DNA of 64,000 bases from Lasioglossum baleicum. Lineage: Eukaryota; Arthropoda; Insecta; Hymenoptera; Halictidae. Location: NCBI RefSeq assembly GCF_051020765.1, contig NC_134946.1, positions 3,089,239-3,153,238 on the forward strand, given 5' to 3'. Each line of letters starts with the position of its first letter. Position 1 is the stretch's first letter. A program made the translations under genes and the position numbers. Positions 33,775-44,869 of this stretch are shown piece after piece. The notes under the pieces were generated by a model. It was not told where the DNA came from, made no database searches, and saw nothing but the letters and a program-made list of their open reading frames with translations.

Positions 33775-34724
33775 AAATAATTTATAATTTCAATATTTCT
33801 CTCTAAACGTACAAATCAGGAGCAAGTCATTCTGACTCATCCGGTAGTTCTAGTGTTGAAACCCGCAGTCAACTTATTACAGAAAGAATTTTCATTTTGG
33901 ATAAAGATCCGGAGTGCACCGAATACGAGGAACCGGATATGGCCAACTACGGATATATTCGAATATTCTCGCAGACGTTTAGCAGATCTGTTTTGACGGG
34001 CACGGGCCGATCGGTGGAAATTGAAAGCGGAAAAGGCGAAATGTAATTCGGCGAACAGCGGCAGGCGGTAATAATTCTGACGCAATCACGGGGCGCACGT
34101 CTCCGGGCAGAAAAGGGGAACGGAAGTCGATTACGGAACCGCGAGCTGGCAGTGGCAGCGCCAGCAGCAGCAGCAGCAGCAGTAAACCGTTCCCGCATAC
34201 GGGAATCCGTACGTTAGTTTTGAACAGTCGTAACCGCATCCGGAAGCTCCGAGAACCGTGGTACACCTGCGATTGCAGTATTACGTGACTCGACATCGGG
34301 GGCTGTGATACGATGAGAGACGATGCGATACGATGCGACACGAGGCGATTCGATCAGATGAGATGCGACGCGATATCCCCTTGCAACCGTGATAACCGAT
34401 AACCTACACCCGATCCCCTATCGATCTCCAACGCGACTAATCGGGCTGAGGAACGCGGCACAAGGAGTTTCAATGCAATGGGCTTCTGCCAATGTTTCAC
34501 TAACTCTTCAAGGTTGAACTGTGTCTGGCAAGGATAGGTTCACTGTTGGGTGATCACGTAGAATTATCAGTGGAGAAGATGGTACATTTGTCAGACGCGA
34601 TACCCCCTGCAGCATGACAACTAGGCTGCGGATTTTATGCATTTAACAGAAAGATTATTAGCTAAAATACCAAACTGCAATTAGAAGAATTTTTCAATGC
34701 GTTTTCGACGATATAAAACAGGCC
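33775..34724. other. Non-repetitive island with a CAG microsatellite
   Basis: Contains CAGCAGCAGCAGCAGCAG near 34163-34182 and GATACGATGCGACACGAGGC-like imperfect repeats at 34310-34375. Three overlapping minus-strand frames (82-120 aa) translate the CAG run as poly-Leu or poly-Ala. No evidence for coding. Confidence 0.4.
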
Positions 34725-34786
34725 TGGCCAACACGCGGCCCGCAACGTTAAATTTCGCGGCCCGCCGGGCGATTTTATATTTCTAT
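34725..34786. repeat. Solo hAT-like end
   Basis: CAGGCCTGGCCAACACGCGG at about 34721-34745 is typical of one group of hAT-like ends. It is cut off by the R1 element starting at 34787. Confidence 0.4.
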
Positions 34787-36212
34787 TAGTCCAGTCAACG
34801 AAAAGTTGTAGAAGGAAATGGAAAGAACACAATTTTTAAATTTGGGTCTTTGTTTGGACTAGTTAGGAGGTAAACATATTAAAAGTATAGTCCCCTTTTT
34901 TGGTTTTCCACTTATATCTCGGAAACTATGTGTCCTAGCAATAAGACTATTATATACAAAATTAAAGCTGACAAAATGTGCCGCAAGATTGATTCGATTC
35001 AGTTTATCGCTATTTCGCATAGTTTCCGAGATAACCGCGCTCAAAATTCACTTTGGTATTATTTGTCCGAGTTAGTGTTTTTGCTTCAATTTCAATTTCA
35101 ACACTCCAATTTCAACTTCAAATTTCAACTTCAACATCAATTTCTTAATTTCAACATCAATTTTTCCAATTCCACTGCACTTTCAACTTCACTTTCTCAA
35201 TTGCAACTTCACATTCAATTTCAACTCTTCAATTTCAATTTCAATTAAAACACTCCAATTTCAACTTCAACTTCAATTTCAACTTCACTTTTTCAGTTTC
35301 CACACTCTCATTTTTCAGTTCCAACATCAACTTCTCAATTTCAACATCAATTTTTCAAATTCCACTTCACTTTCAACTTCAAATTCAACATCAAATTCTC
35401 AATTTCAACTTCAATTCCAACATCACTTTTTCAATTTCAACTTCAATTTTTCATTGTCAATATCAATTTCCTAATTTCAACATCAATTTTTCAATTTCAA
35501 CTTCTATTTTTCATTGTAAATATCAATTTTTCGATTTTACCTTCAATTTTAAAACTTCAATTTCAATTTCAACTTTAATTTTTCAATTTTAACTTCACTT
35601 TCAACTTCTATTTTTCATTGTTCAATTTCAACTCTTCAATTTCAATTTCAATTAAAACACTCCAATTTCAACTTCAACTTCAATTTCAACTTCACTTTTT
35701 CAGTTTCCACACTCTCATTTTTCAGTTCCAACATCAGTTTCTCAATTTCAACATCAATTTTTCAAATTCCACTTCACTTTCAACTTCAATTTCAACATCA
35801 ATTTCTCAATTTCAACTTCAGTTCCAACATCAAGTTTTCAATTTCAACATCAATTTCTCAATTTCAACTTCAATTTTTCAATTTCAACATTAATTTTCCA
35901 ATTTCAACTTTAATTTTTCAATTTCAACTTCAATTTTTAAATTTCAACTTTAATTTTCCAATTTCAACTTTAATTTTTCAATTTCAACTTCTATTTTTCA
36001 TTATCAATATCAATTTTTCAATTTCAATCTCAATTTTTCGATTTTATCTTCAATTTTGAAACTTCAATTTCAATTTCAACTATAATTTTTCTATATCAAC
36101 TTTCATTTTTCAATTTGAATTTCACTTTTAACTTATATTTTTCATTGTCAATATCAATTTTTGAGTTTCAACATCAATTTCTCAATTTCTACTTCCATTT
36201 TTCAGTTTCAAG
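34787..36212. mobile_element. R1 family element, right end truncated
   Basis: Intact left terminus TA-GTCCAGTCAACGAAAAG, terminal block, one subterminal module, then about 1.1 kb of minisatellite with a duplicated segment (about 35205-35400 against 35625-35815). It stops abruptly at about 36212 without module or right terminus. Confidence 0.75.
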
Positions 36213-36977
36213 TCTCTAAGCTCATCGGGAAGTGGTTTAAAATTCGATTACAAGATTTGACACATACAAAAAAGCGTGGTAAAAATAGTGTACTTCTACG
36301 AAAAATGCAGACAAACCTCCCCTGGGCTTTAGCCTTTATAGAGGCTTTACTGTATCTGGAATCGAATTTCGAGAGATAATAATTCAACGCGTATGTACAA
36401 ATGCTATTGTAGTCCAATCGCAGCGAATAATATTAACAACATCCCGGAGTCCTGTTATTTCTCTCTGTCGAATATTTGTCATGTCTCGCAAAGAAAGTGT
36501 TACACATCGTATTTAATAAACCACTGCTAACACGGCGACTGGCAAAATGGACGTGTTAATTAACAGAAGTATTAACTGACATAATTATTTTCTCGCAGTG
36601 ACGTCTCGACATCAAAAGATCCGAACATTGGATTGGCAAAAAGCTTCCGCACGTTCCGCGATACGTCCACCGCATATCGCGATGCACCGATAAATATGTT
36701 ATGTTACTAAATACACCGCGGACGAAAGGTATACATTTCCACTGGCTACAAAACGCATGGAAAATAAATTCTTCGGATCGGATTTCGGAACACAATATTT
36801 TTCAGATATTCTGTTTTCGATATTCCGGTTTTTAACGATTGTTGACCACCGCTTTACTGGTGCCAGGAACATTTTCACAATTCATACGTTGCAGCAATCA
36901 AAAATAGCAACGCGAACAAAATCCAAGTTTACCAAAATGGACGATCGTAGTCGACGGACAATTCGCAAGCGTAACAA
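36213..36977. other. Non-repetitive stretch
   Basis: Mixed composition with several 70-80-aa frames on both strands and no domain. Nothing supported. Confidence 0.35.
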
Positions 36978-38050
36978 TAGTCCAGTTAATGAATGCTCAT
37001 AAGGAAAATGGAAGGAACACAATTTTTAACTTTGGGACTTTGTCTGGACTAGTTAGAAGGTAAACATACTAAAAGTCCCTACCAGCGTTGCCATCTGCAA
37101 GTCCCGCCAGGCCCAAACCTTCAGACCCTCGCCCAGCGTGCTGCGGAGCCCGCCTATGCTTCCCCCACTCCTCCCACTAACGCTGAGTGTTCCAAAAAGA
37201 CCGTATGCGTGACCCAAGTCAAGCCATCCGTAGCGTTGCGTGGAACAAAAGACACCCGTTATTTTCCTTACCCGCTCCCACAGCCGGGAAAGTGGGGGAA
37301 ACAAAGGCGGGATCCGCAGCACAGCTGGGAGAGGGGCAGAAGGGTAAGGGACCTGGCGGGACTCGCAGATGGCAACTCTGGTCCTACTCCTAGAAGGTAA
37401 TCGGGGTGCTGGGGGGCACGTAGAAGGTCCCCTTTTTCGGTTTTCCGCTTATATCTCAGAAACTGTGCTTCCGAACGATAAGACTATTCTATATAAAATT
37501 AAAGCTGACAAAATGTGCCATAAGATTGATTGCAATCAGTTTTTCGATATTTCGCATAGTTTCCGAGATATCCGCGCTCAAAGTTAGCTAACTCTTCAAC
37601 ACAATTAGTGAAATTTGAGCGCGGAAATCTCGGAAACTATGCGAGATAGCGAAAAACTGAATGGAGTCAATCTTATGGCACATTTTGTCAGATTTAATTT
37701 TGTATGGAATGATTTTATCGCTAGGACGCATAGTTTCCGAGATTTTGCCTTATTTGACAAGCTAACTCTTCAGCACAATTAGTGAACTTTGAGCGCGGAA
37801 ATCTCGGAAACTATGCGAGATAGCGAAAAACTGAATGGAGTCAATCTTGTGGCACATTTTGTCAGCTATAATTTTATATAGAATAGTCTTATTGTTCGGA
37901 CGCACAGTTTCTGAGATATAAGCGGAAAACTGGAGGACCCTGCACCTCACTCACCTCCTAGGAGTGGGGACTTTTGGTATGTGTACCTCCTAGCTAGGCC
38001 AAGCTAAGACCCAAAGTGCCGAGCGTCTTTCCTCGCTCTACCGACTCAGC
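36978..38050. mobile_element. R1 family element with nested foldback
   Basis: Left terminus TA-GTCCAGTTAATGAATGC. The terminal block is interrupted at about 37081 by a foldback (to about 37382) and resumes at CACGTAGAAGGTCCCC. Subterminal modules follow to about 37930. The right terminal block has diverged (ACTTTTGGTATGTGTACC) and the final GTCCAG end is not recognisable. Confidence 0.65.
37081..37382. mobile_element. CCAG-GTTGCCATC foldback nested in R1
   Basis: CCAGCGTTGCCATCTGCAAG on the left pairs with GCAGATGGCAACTCTGG on the right; inner arms share CCCCCACTCCTCCC / GGGAAAGTGGGGG. Related to 38075-38307 and 43665-43969. Flanks TCCCTA (left) and TCCTAC (right) suggest but do not prove a duplication. 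Confidence 0.6.
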
Positions 38051-38074
38051 AGGTCGGTACCCGAGCTGTTAGGA

Positions 38075-38307
38075 CCAGGCTTGCCATATTCCGCGCGTGC
38101 CAGGCCCCTTACCGCTGCGCCCCTCGCCATGGTACTACGCTGAGCCCGCCCCACTCTTCCCACTAACACTGACGCGTACCGCTAACTTAGCTTGCTCCAC
38201 ACGGTACGCGTCAGTGTAGTGGGAAGAGTGGGGCGGGCTCAGCGTAGTACCGTGGCGAGGGGCACAGCGGTAAGGGGCCTGGCACGCGCGGAATATGGCA
38301 AGCCTGG
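38075..38307. mobile_element. 233-bp near-perfect foldback, 6-bp TSD TTAGGA
   Basis: Starts CCAGGCTTGCCATATTCCGC and ends in the reverse complement; arms of about 105 bp flank a spacer of about 20 bp, with only a few mismatches. Identical TTAGGA lies on both sides (38069-38074, 38308-38313). Internal words (CACTCTTCCCACTAACACTG) link it to the other GTTGCCA foldbacks. Confidence 0.85.
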
Positions 38308-38413
38308 TTAGGACGCAGCTCACCCGCCGGAGCCCTTGAGACGCTCCCAGCCAGCATATTTAGCAATCAACCACTGCCACCACGATGGTTCAACTTACGG
38401 CCAGGGTGTAGGG

Positions 38414-38773
38414 CAGGCATGCACAGGTGGACGATTTGGGAGCAGGAGCAATCGACCCTGCTCCTGAGCAGGGTCGGAGCAGTGACCTTGCTCGGACGTG
38501 TGGAAGGGGAACCCACCAATTGTAAACGTAGCACGAGAGAAGACGAGAAGAAGAGCGTATGAGAGTGGGGGCGGCGTCTACGTTGTTGTAGTCTGACCAC
38601 TCCGGCGCGCTCTCCACTTCCCCACGCCCCTCCCACTCGTCTTCTCTCGTGCTCTGTTTACAAGTCACGCTTAGTGGGTTCCCCTTCCATACGTCCGATC
38701 TGCTCTGAGAGCATACGGGGAGCAACTTGGGAGCACGGGAGCTGCTCTGAGAGCAAAGAGCTGTGCATGCCTG
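38414..38773. mobile_element. hAT-like foldback element, 8-bp TSD GTGTAGGG
   Basis: Ends CAGGCATGCACAG and GCTGTGCATGCCTG. Perfect 8-bp direct repeats GTGTAGGG flank it (38406-38413, 38774-38781), as expected for hAT insertions. Inner arms pair GGGGAACCCACCA...CACGAGAGAAGACGAG with its inverse. Overlapping ORFs on both strands come from the foldback. Confidence 0.85.
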
Positions 38774-38839
38774 GTGTAGGGCATGTACCCCAGGAGCTCC
38801 AGCCCCCCCCCCCCCAACGCACGGTGGGACCTTTCATAG

Positions 38840-39355
38840 CCGAAGCCACTGTCAGTTTGAAAACCTACTACTCTCTTAAAAGCCTAATCCGGTCAGCCGT
38901 ATCCAGACGGCCTTTCCACCTGCAGGAATCCTTCCTGCGGATCCCGCTAGTACCTGATCCGTCATCAATCGCTATACATATAGCGTCCTCATCCCAGCGT
39001 CTATGGCAGGGTCCGCTAGACAGCCTTACCGATGAGTCCTCCAGCGGGCCTAGGACGAAACGCTGCCCTTCCTTTTCCCTCCCAACAACACATCATTAGA
39101 ACCACCAGATGAACAATAAATTCCCGGCCACAACAACGCAACAGTTCAACAATAAAATTCAGAGAATCTCCCATCACACACACCCCATCATTCTAGGCCC
39201 GAAGCCCGAAGCGCCATAAAACTCCTTAGCTACGCAACAATGCACGCTCCAACAATAAACAACAACAACAACAAGTCGAAAAGCTGATCTTGTTGAACAA
39301 TAAATTCACGGACACAATAACGCGATGATTCATCACCGAGAACAAGATTCGAGTC
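38840..39355 (+). repeat. Retroelement-like remnant carrying a hammerhead ribozyme
   Basis: Sequence around the ribozyme (38995-39065) is followed by A-rich DNA in which CAACAATAAA and AATAAATTC-ACGG/CCGG-type words recur (39110-39320). Animal hammerheads are commonly found in Penelope-like and other retroelements or satellites, so a retroelement origin is inferred; no reverse transcriptase is present here. Confidence 0.45.
38995..39065 (+). ncRNA. Candidate hammerhead ribozyme (stem III open)
   Basis: Stem III: CAGCG (38995-38999) pairs with CGCTG (39061-39065). T39000 and C39001 are U16.1 and C17, so cleavage is predicted after 39001. Stem I: TATGGC (39002-39007) with GCCTTA (39023-39028), one U-U mismatch. 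The core CCGATGA (39029-39035) differs from CUGAUGA only at U4 to C. Stem II: GTCCT (39036-39040) with AGGAC (39052-39056). GAAA follows at 39057-39060. Loop I CCGCT (39013-39017) is complementary to loop II AGCGG (39043-39047), the type of loop-loop contact that stabilises natural hammerheads. The U4 change may lower activity. Confidence 0.7.
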
Positions 39356-39359
39356 TCTG

Positions 39360-39809
39360 AATGGAACCGCGGCGCATAATTGGGGTGGTTAGCGCCCGGT
39401 TACAGGTTCATTATCAGGAAATAACGGTGTCGCGTTTTTTCCGACTGGTTCTGCTGTTTCCCACGGGAGCAAAGCGATTCTTTTCATTGGCGCGGGGCGG
39501 CGGTAGCGCCGACCGCAGTAATTGGCGGACGCGTAATCGAAGATACTTCGCGGTGGCGCATGGCGGTGGCGGGTACTTGGTTTTTGTTTCGCCGAAGAAC
39601 GCGCGGTGCAGGCGCCCGGCTTCCGGCACTCCAATCTTCCTCTCTCATTACGTTCGTTAACAACTGGCCGCGCCAGTTAGCGAAATTTAACAATGCCGAC
39701 CAGCCAGTCTCGGTCTCGCGCGGTTTCTCTCATTTCATCCAACCCCGCACGCGTTCCTTCTCCATTTTTATTCGCTCTCCGCGACGCCGCGCCGCGTCGG
39801 CTCCATTAT
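39360..39809. other. Non-repetitive GC-rich island
   Basis: CpG-rich with many overlapping frames on both strands (up to 115 aa), none recognisable. Probably non-coding. Confidence 0.35.
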
Positions 39810-41529
39810 TAGTCCAGACAGTGAATGCTCATAAGGGGGGTGTACAGGAAAATGGAAGGAACACAATTTTTAACTTTGGGACTTTGTTTGAACTAGCTAG
39901 GAGGTAAACATACTAAGTACAGGGGGTACGTAGAAGGTCCCCCTTTTCGGTTTTCTCCTTATATCTCGGAAACTATGTGTCCTAGCGATAAGACTATTCC
40001 ATACAAAATTAAAGCTGACAAAACGTGCCATAAGATTGATTGTTTTCAGTTTTTCGCTATCTCGCATAGTTTCCGAGATATCTGCGCTCAAAGTTCACTA
40101 ATTGTGAAGCTAACTCTTCGGCACAATTAGTGAACTTTGAGCGCGGATAACTCGAAAACTATGCGAGATAGCGATAAGACTATTCTATACAAAATTAAAA
40201 CTGACAAAACGTGCCACAAGATTGGTTCCATTCAGTTTTTCGCTATCACGCATAGTTTCCGAGATATCCGCGCTCAAAGTTTACTAATTGTGCTGAAGAG
40301 GTAGCTTCACAATTACTGACCTTTGAGCGCGGATATCACCGAAACTGCGCGTCTTATCGAAAGATTATTATAAACAAAATTAAAGCTGACAAAACGTGCC
40401 ACAAGATTGATTGCATTCAGTTTTTCGCTATCTCACATAGTTTCCGAGATATCCGCGCTCAAAGTTTACAAATTGCCTTATTTGACTAGATAACTCTTCA
40501 GCACAATTAGTGAACATTGAGCGCGGATATCTCGAAAATTATTCGTCCTAGCGATAAGACCATTCTATACAAAATTAAAGCTGACAACATGTGCCACAAG
40601 ATTGATTCCATTGAGTTTTTCTCTATCTCACGTAGTTTCCGAGATATCCGCGCTCAAAGTTCAATAATAGTGAAAAAGAAATTTTTGCCTCACGTATTTT
40701 GCCTTATTTGACTGGCTACCTCTTCAGCACAATTAGTGAACTTTGAGCGCGAATATCTCGGAAACTATGCGAGATAGCGAAAAACTCAATGGAATCAATC
40801 TTATGGCACGTTTTGTCAGCTTTAATTTTGTATGGAATGGTCTTATCGCTAGAACGCATAGTTTCCGAGATATAAGGAGAAAACCGAAAAGGAGGACCTT
40901 CTACATGCATTTGAAGTTGAAATTAAAAAATTGAAGTTGAATTTGAGAAATTGATGTTGAAACTGAAAAATGGAAGTTGAAATTGAGAAATTGATGTTCA
41001 AACTGAAAAATTGAAGTTGAAATTTAAAAATTGATATTGACAATGAAAACTAGGAGTTGAAAGTAAAGTTGGAATTGAAATTGAAGTTTTAAAATTGAAG
41101 ATAAAATCGAAAAATTGAGGTTAAAATTGGAAAATTGAAGTTGAAATTGAAAAATTGATGTTAACATTGAGAAATTGATGTTGAAACTCGAAAATTGGAG
41201 TGGAAATTGAGAAATTAATGTTGAAACTGAAAAAGTGAAGTTGAAGTTGAAAAATTGATGTTGAAAGTGAAGTTGAAATTGCAGCAGAAACACTAATTCA
41301 AACAAATAATGCCAAAGTGAACTTTGAGCGCGGATATCTCGTAAACTATGCGAGATAGCGAAAAACTGAACGGAATCAATCTTATGGCACATTTTGTCGG
41401 CTTTAATTTTGTATCGTATGGTCTTATCGCTAGAACACATAGTTTCCGAGATATAAGCGGAAAACCGAAAAAGGGGACCTTCTACGTGCCTCGCTGCACC
41501 CCGCTCACCTCTTTTCGTTGACTGGACTA
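39810..41529. mobile_element. R1 family element, complete, 1.72 kb
   Basis: Both termini are present (TA-GTCCAGACAGTGAATGC at 39810; TTGACTGGAC-TA ending at 41529). The left half has at least five tandem or inverted copies of the subterminal module (about 39940-40890), the right half a minisatellite (about 40905-41285), then one more module. It is the most module-rich copy and a good reference for the family. Confidence 0.8.
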
Positions 41530-43600
41530 TAAGACGAAGGTGGCGTGGAGACGGCGTCGCCGTCGTCGCCAGGACCTTGAGAAACGCTTGGAGAAATTAT
41601 TTCGCCGTTGACCGTAATAAATCGCGCGTAATCGCGTGTAATTGCGGGCCACGAAGGAAACGGACCGGAGAGGCGGAGAGACGACGAAACAAAATAGGAC
41701 GAAAATGCCGCTCTGAAAGCGGAAATCCGTCGCGCGCGGTCGCATTACCGCGGAAAAGCAAACTTCCTTTCGCCCTCCCCCCCCCCCCCCCCCCCCGCCG
41801 GTATAATTAGAAAACTTACGTTTGCCTTGCATATTTCGACGCGGTGGAATTTCGCGAGCGGGAAGGGCGGCGAGGGCGCGGCAAACGTTCCTTGTGCACC
41901 GGTCCTCCGCCCAGCAAAGGCGAGAACCACCCCCTCCGCAACCCCCGTCTCTTCATCCCTTTGCTACTTCTCTCCTGTGCTCTCCTCTCCCCCTCCCGAC
42001 CCTCTTGCCCCGTCGCCTCTGTCGTCGTCGCGACCGAAATATAAAATTCTGTTACGTGTCGCCTGACCGAGTTGTTTGTGCATTCGGAAAATATGCAAAT
42101 TAAACTCGTTCCAGTTTCTTTCGTTGCGCGGTGATCCGCGCGCGCTCCTCCTCCTCCTCCTCCGGCCTCTTGCCTTCCTGAAGAGGGAGCCTCGGTTATT
42201 CGATTTCAGAGGGGCGAGCAATCGTACGGAGAAACTTTTCCCTCCGCCACGCCGTGCCACCGGTGAACGGGCAACCTTAAATTCCGGGCAACAAGTGTTT
42301 TCCGATTCCCCGACACACCCCTCCCGCGAGACTTTTTTCCAAAATTGTCTCTCGGACCGTTCGCAGAGTTTTGTTTTTCTTTTTTTCTTCCGGCGCCTCG
42401 AGGTCGGGGAAACTCCGGGGAAAATTCATTCGCTTGTTCCGCGGCAGATGCTCCGTCGCTGGACAAGCTTCTCCGAGCTTTGTGCGACGACGCGCGGTGT
42501 GGCTCGAAATAGCAGCGATTCTGGGACTCCGAGTGAATAAAATCTAGTAAGGTAATTTTTGGGATGTACAGCGTGAGTCACCTAACGTTATCAGCTCACG
42601 TATCTTTGGTGTTTTCAAAGATACATTGAATGTTTTGAGGATAAAGTTGAATGGTAAAATGGGACTCGTACGATACTAAGAAGATTTTTGTTTTTATGTC
42701 ATTTTTTTTAGAGATATCAAGGTCACCTTCATCATTGTATCCTCGTGTTCTTCCTTTTGACTTCCTTCTATCTCGAATTGTCTCTCCAGCATGCCCGCCA
42801 TTTTCCTTTATCGTGCCGCAGCCGCTTTTCCGTTGACGAACAGGATTTGTTTCGGAGATCCAGCTGACAGGGGATAATTATTATTAACGGTGCCAAGGAA
42901 AATGCATCGGCCACGTTGTGTATCAGTCGACATGTGTGTTCCACAGTTGCTTTGTCTCCCCTCGAATTGTCTTCGCCATGGCTGCCATGTTCCTTTATCG
43001 AGGCAACGCTTTGCCGCCATTTCCTCCCGACGAAAAGGATTCGATGAACAGGTCTGACGGTGAATAATTATCGTTAACGATGCCGTGGAAGGTGCATCGA
43101 CCGCGTTGCACCGGTCGCGGCTTTACTCCGTGCGCGAGTTAACTATGAGAATTAATTGCTTGCTCGTCAATAGATAATCGCGTGTGTTTTATAACGGCCT
43201 GCGGTTTGTACCAGTTAGCCAGTCGAACGAAGTCGAAGAATTTTGCAGCGGTCGGACCCCGCTCGGCTCGAAAACAATGCTCGATACCAGAGCGGCAATG
43301 ATAAATTAATAAGCGTGCAGGTTCGTGGCTTATGCCGGTGGCCGGCAGGCGGGTGTACGCCCGGGATTTATAGTTAAATAAATTCCGCTGCCCGCGATAC
43401 TTGTACATACAACGAGGCACAAAGAGAGTGGAAAATGAAGCCGAAATCCAGATTAACGTTTCAAAACAGCAGCGGCCCGATAAATTCCGCTCACCGGCGG
43501 CTGCGGAACGAGACGATAGGTACTCTATAATTCCGCCACGTATATTAAGCAAACAGTTACATCGATAATCGTATTAGCAATATTTTATGGTCGCGTTAAC
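41530..43600. other. Long GC-rich island, largely non-repetitive
   Basis: Contains a homopolymer run of about 18 C (around 41779-41797), CTCCTCCTCC tracts and many frames on both strands of Arg/Pro/Ser-rich sequence. 42565-42755 is a dispersed repeat matching 30.96-31.14 kb inverted. The segments CCGCCATTTTCC / GCTGCCATGTTCC (42.79 and 42.98 kb) and their flanks are imperfect duplicates. No gene recognised. Confidence 0.4.
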
Positions 43601-43664
43601 GACGGATTCGGGCCCCGAGTCGAATAAAATTAACTCGCGCCGCGCCGTGACGACCCGCGAGCAG

Positions 43665-43969
43665 GGTTGCCATCTTGCATTCCGCCCGTCGCCCAGCTGT
43701 GCTGCGGAGCACGCCTTTGCTTCCCCCACTCTTCCCACTAACGCTGACGCGCACCACGTGGAGCATGCTAACGAGTGTTCCAAAGAGACCATATGCGTGA
43801 CCCAAACCGACCTGTCCGTGGCATCGCGTGGAACAAAAGAACACCCGTTATTTTCCCCATCCGCTCCCAGAGGCGGAAGAGTGGGGGAAGCAAAGGCCGG
43901 CTCCGCAGTACAGTTGGGCGAGAGGTGGAAGAGTAAGGGGCCTGGCGGGACTCGCAGATGGCAATCCTG
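43665..43969. mobile_element. CCAG-GTTGCCATC foldback at the left edge of an R1 copy
   Basis: GGGTTGCCATCTTGCATTCC pairs with GCAGATGGCAATCCTGG; arms share CCCCCACTCTTCCCAC / GAAGAGTGGGGG. It is followed by TCCCTACTCC, the same R1 target sequence as at 37.08 kb. 137-140-aa frames on both strands are mirror images of the arms. Confidence 0.6.
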
Positions 43970-43984
43970 GTCCCTACTCCTTGG

Positions 43985-44861
43985 AGGTGGGGGCACGTAG
44001 AAGGTCCCCTTTTTCGGTTTTCCGCTTATATCTCGGAAACTATACGTCCTAGCGATAAGACCATTCTATACAAAATTAAAGCCGACAAAATGTGCCATAA
44101 GATTGATTCCGTTCAGTTTTTCGCTATCTCGCACAGTTTCCGAGATATCCGAGCTCAAACAGAAATTTTTGCCTCGCGTTTTTGCCTTATTTGACTCTTT
44201 AGCACAATTAGTGAAATGTGAGGACGGATATCTCGGAAACTATGCGAAATAGCGAAAAACTGAATCGAATCAATCTTGTGGCACATTTTATCAGCTTTAA
44301 TTCTCTATATAATGGTCTTATCACTAGGACGCATAGTTTCTGAGATATAAGCGGAAAACCGAAAAGGGGGACCTCCTACGTGCATCTGAAGTTGAAATTG
44401 AAAAATTTATATTGACAATGAAAAATTGAAGTTGAAAGTGAAGTCGAAATGGTAAAATTAAAGTTGAAATTGAAATTGAAGTTGAAAATGAAGTTCTGAA
44501 ATTGAAGTTGATAATGAAGTTTTGAAATTGAAGATAAAATCGAAAAATTGAGGTTGAAATTGGAAAATTGAAGTTGAACTTGAAAAATTGAAGTTGAAAT
44601 TGAGAAATTGATGTTGAAATTGAAGTTGAAAGTGAGGTGGAATTTGAAAAATTGATATTAAAATTGAGAAATTGATGTTGAAACTGAAAAATGGTAGTGG
44701 AAACCGAAAAAGGGGACCTTCTACTTGCCCCCTGCACCCTGCTCACCTCCTAGGAGTGGGGACTTTTACTATGTTTACCTCCTAACTAGTCCAAACAAAG
44801 ACCCAAATTTAAAAATTGTGTTCCTTCCATTTCCCTCTACAACTTTTCGTTGACTGGACTA
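43985..44861. mobile_element. R1 family element, left end missing
   Basis: Starts at GCACGTAGAAGGTCCCC, has inverted subterminal modules, a minisatellite (about 44390-44700) and the intact right terminus TTGACTGGAC-TA at 44861. Confidence 0.75.
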
Positions 44862-44869
44862 ATAGCGTA

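Noticed and set aside
43574..44000. 140-aa and 137-aa frames that resemble one another on opposite strands (GEAKAGSAVQLGE / GEAKACSAAQLGD).
   Set aside because: Similarity is due to the foldback's inverted arms, not to a gene pair.
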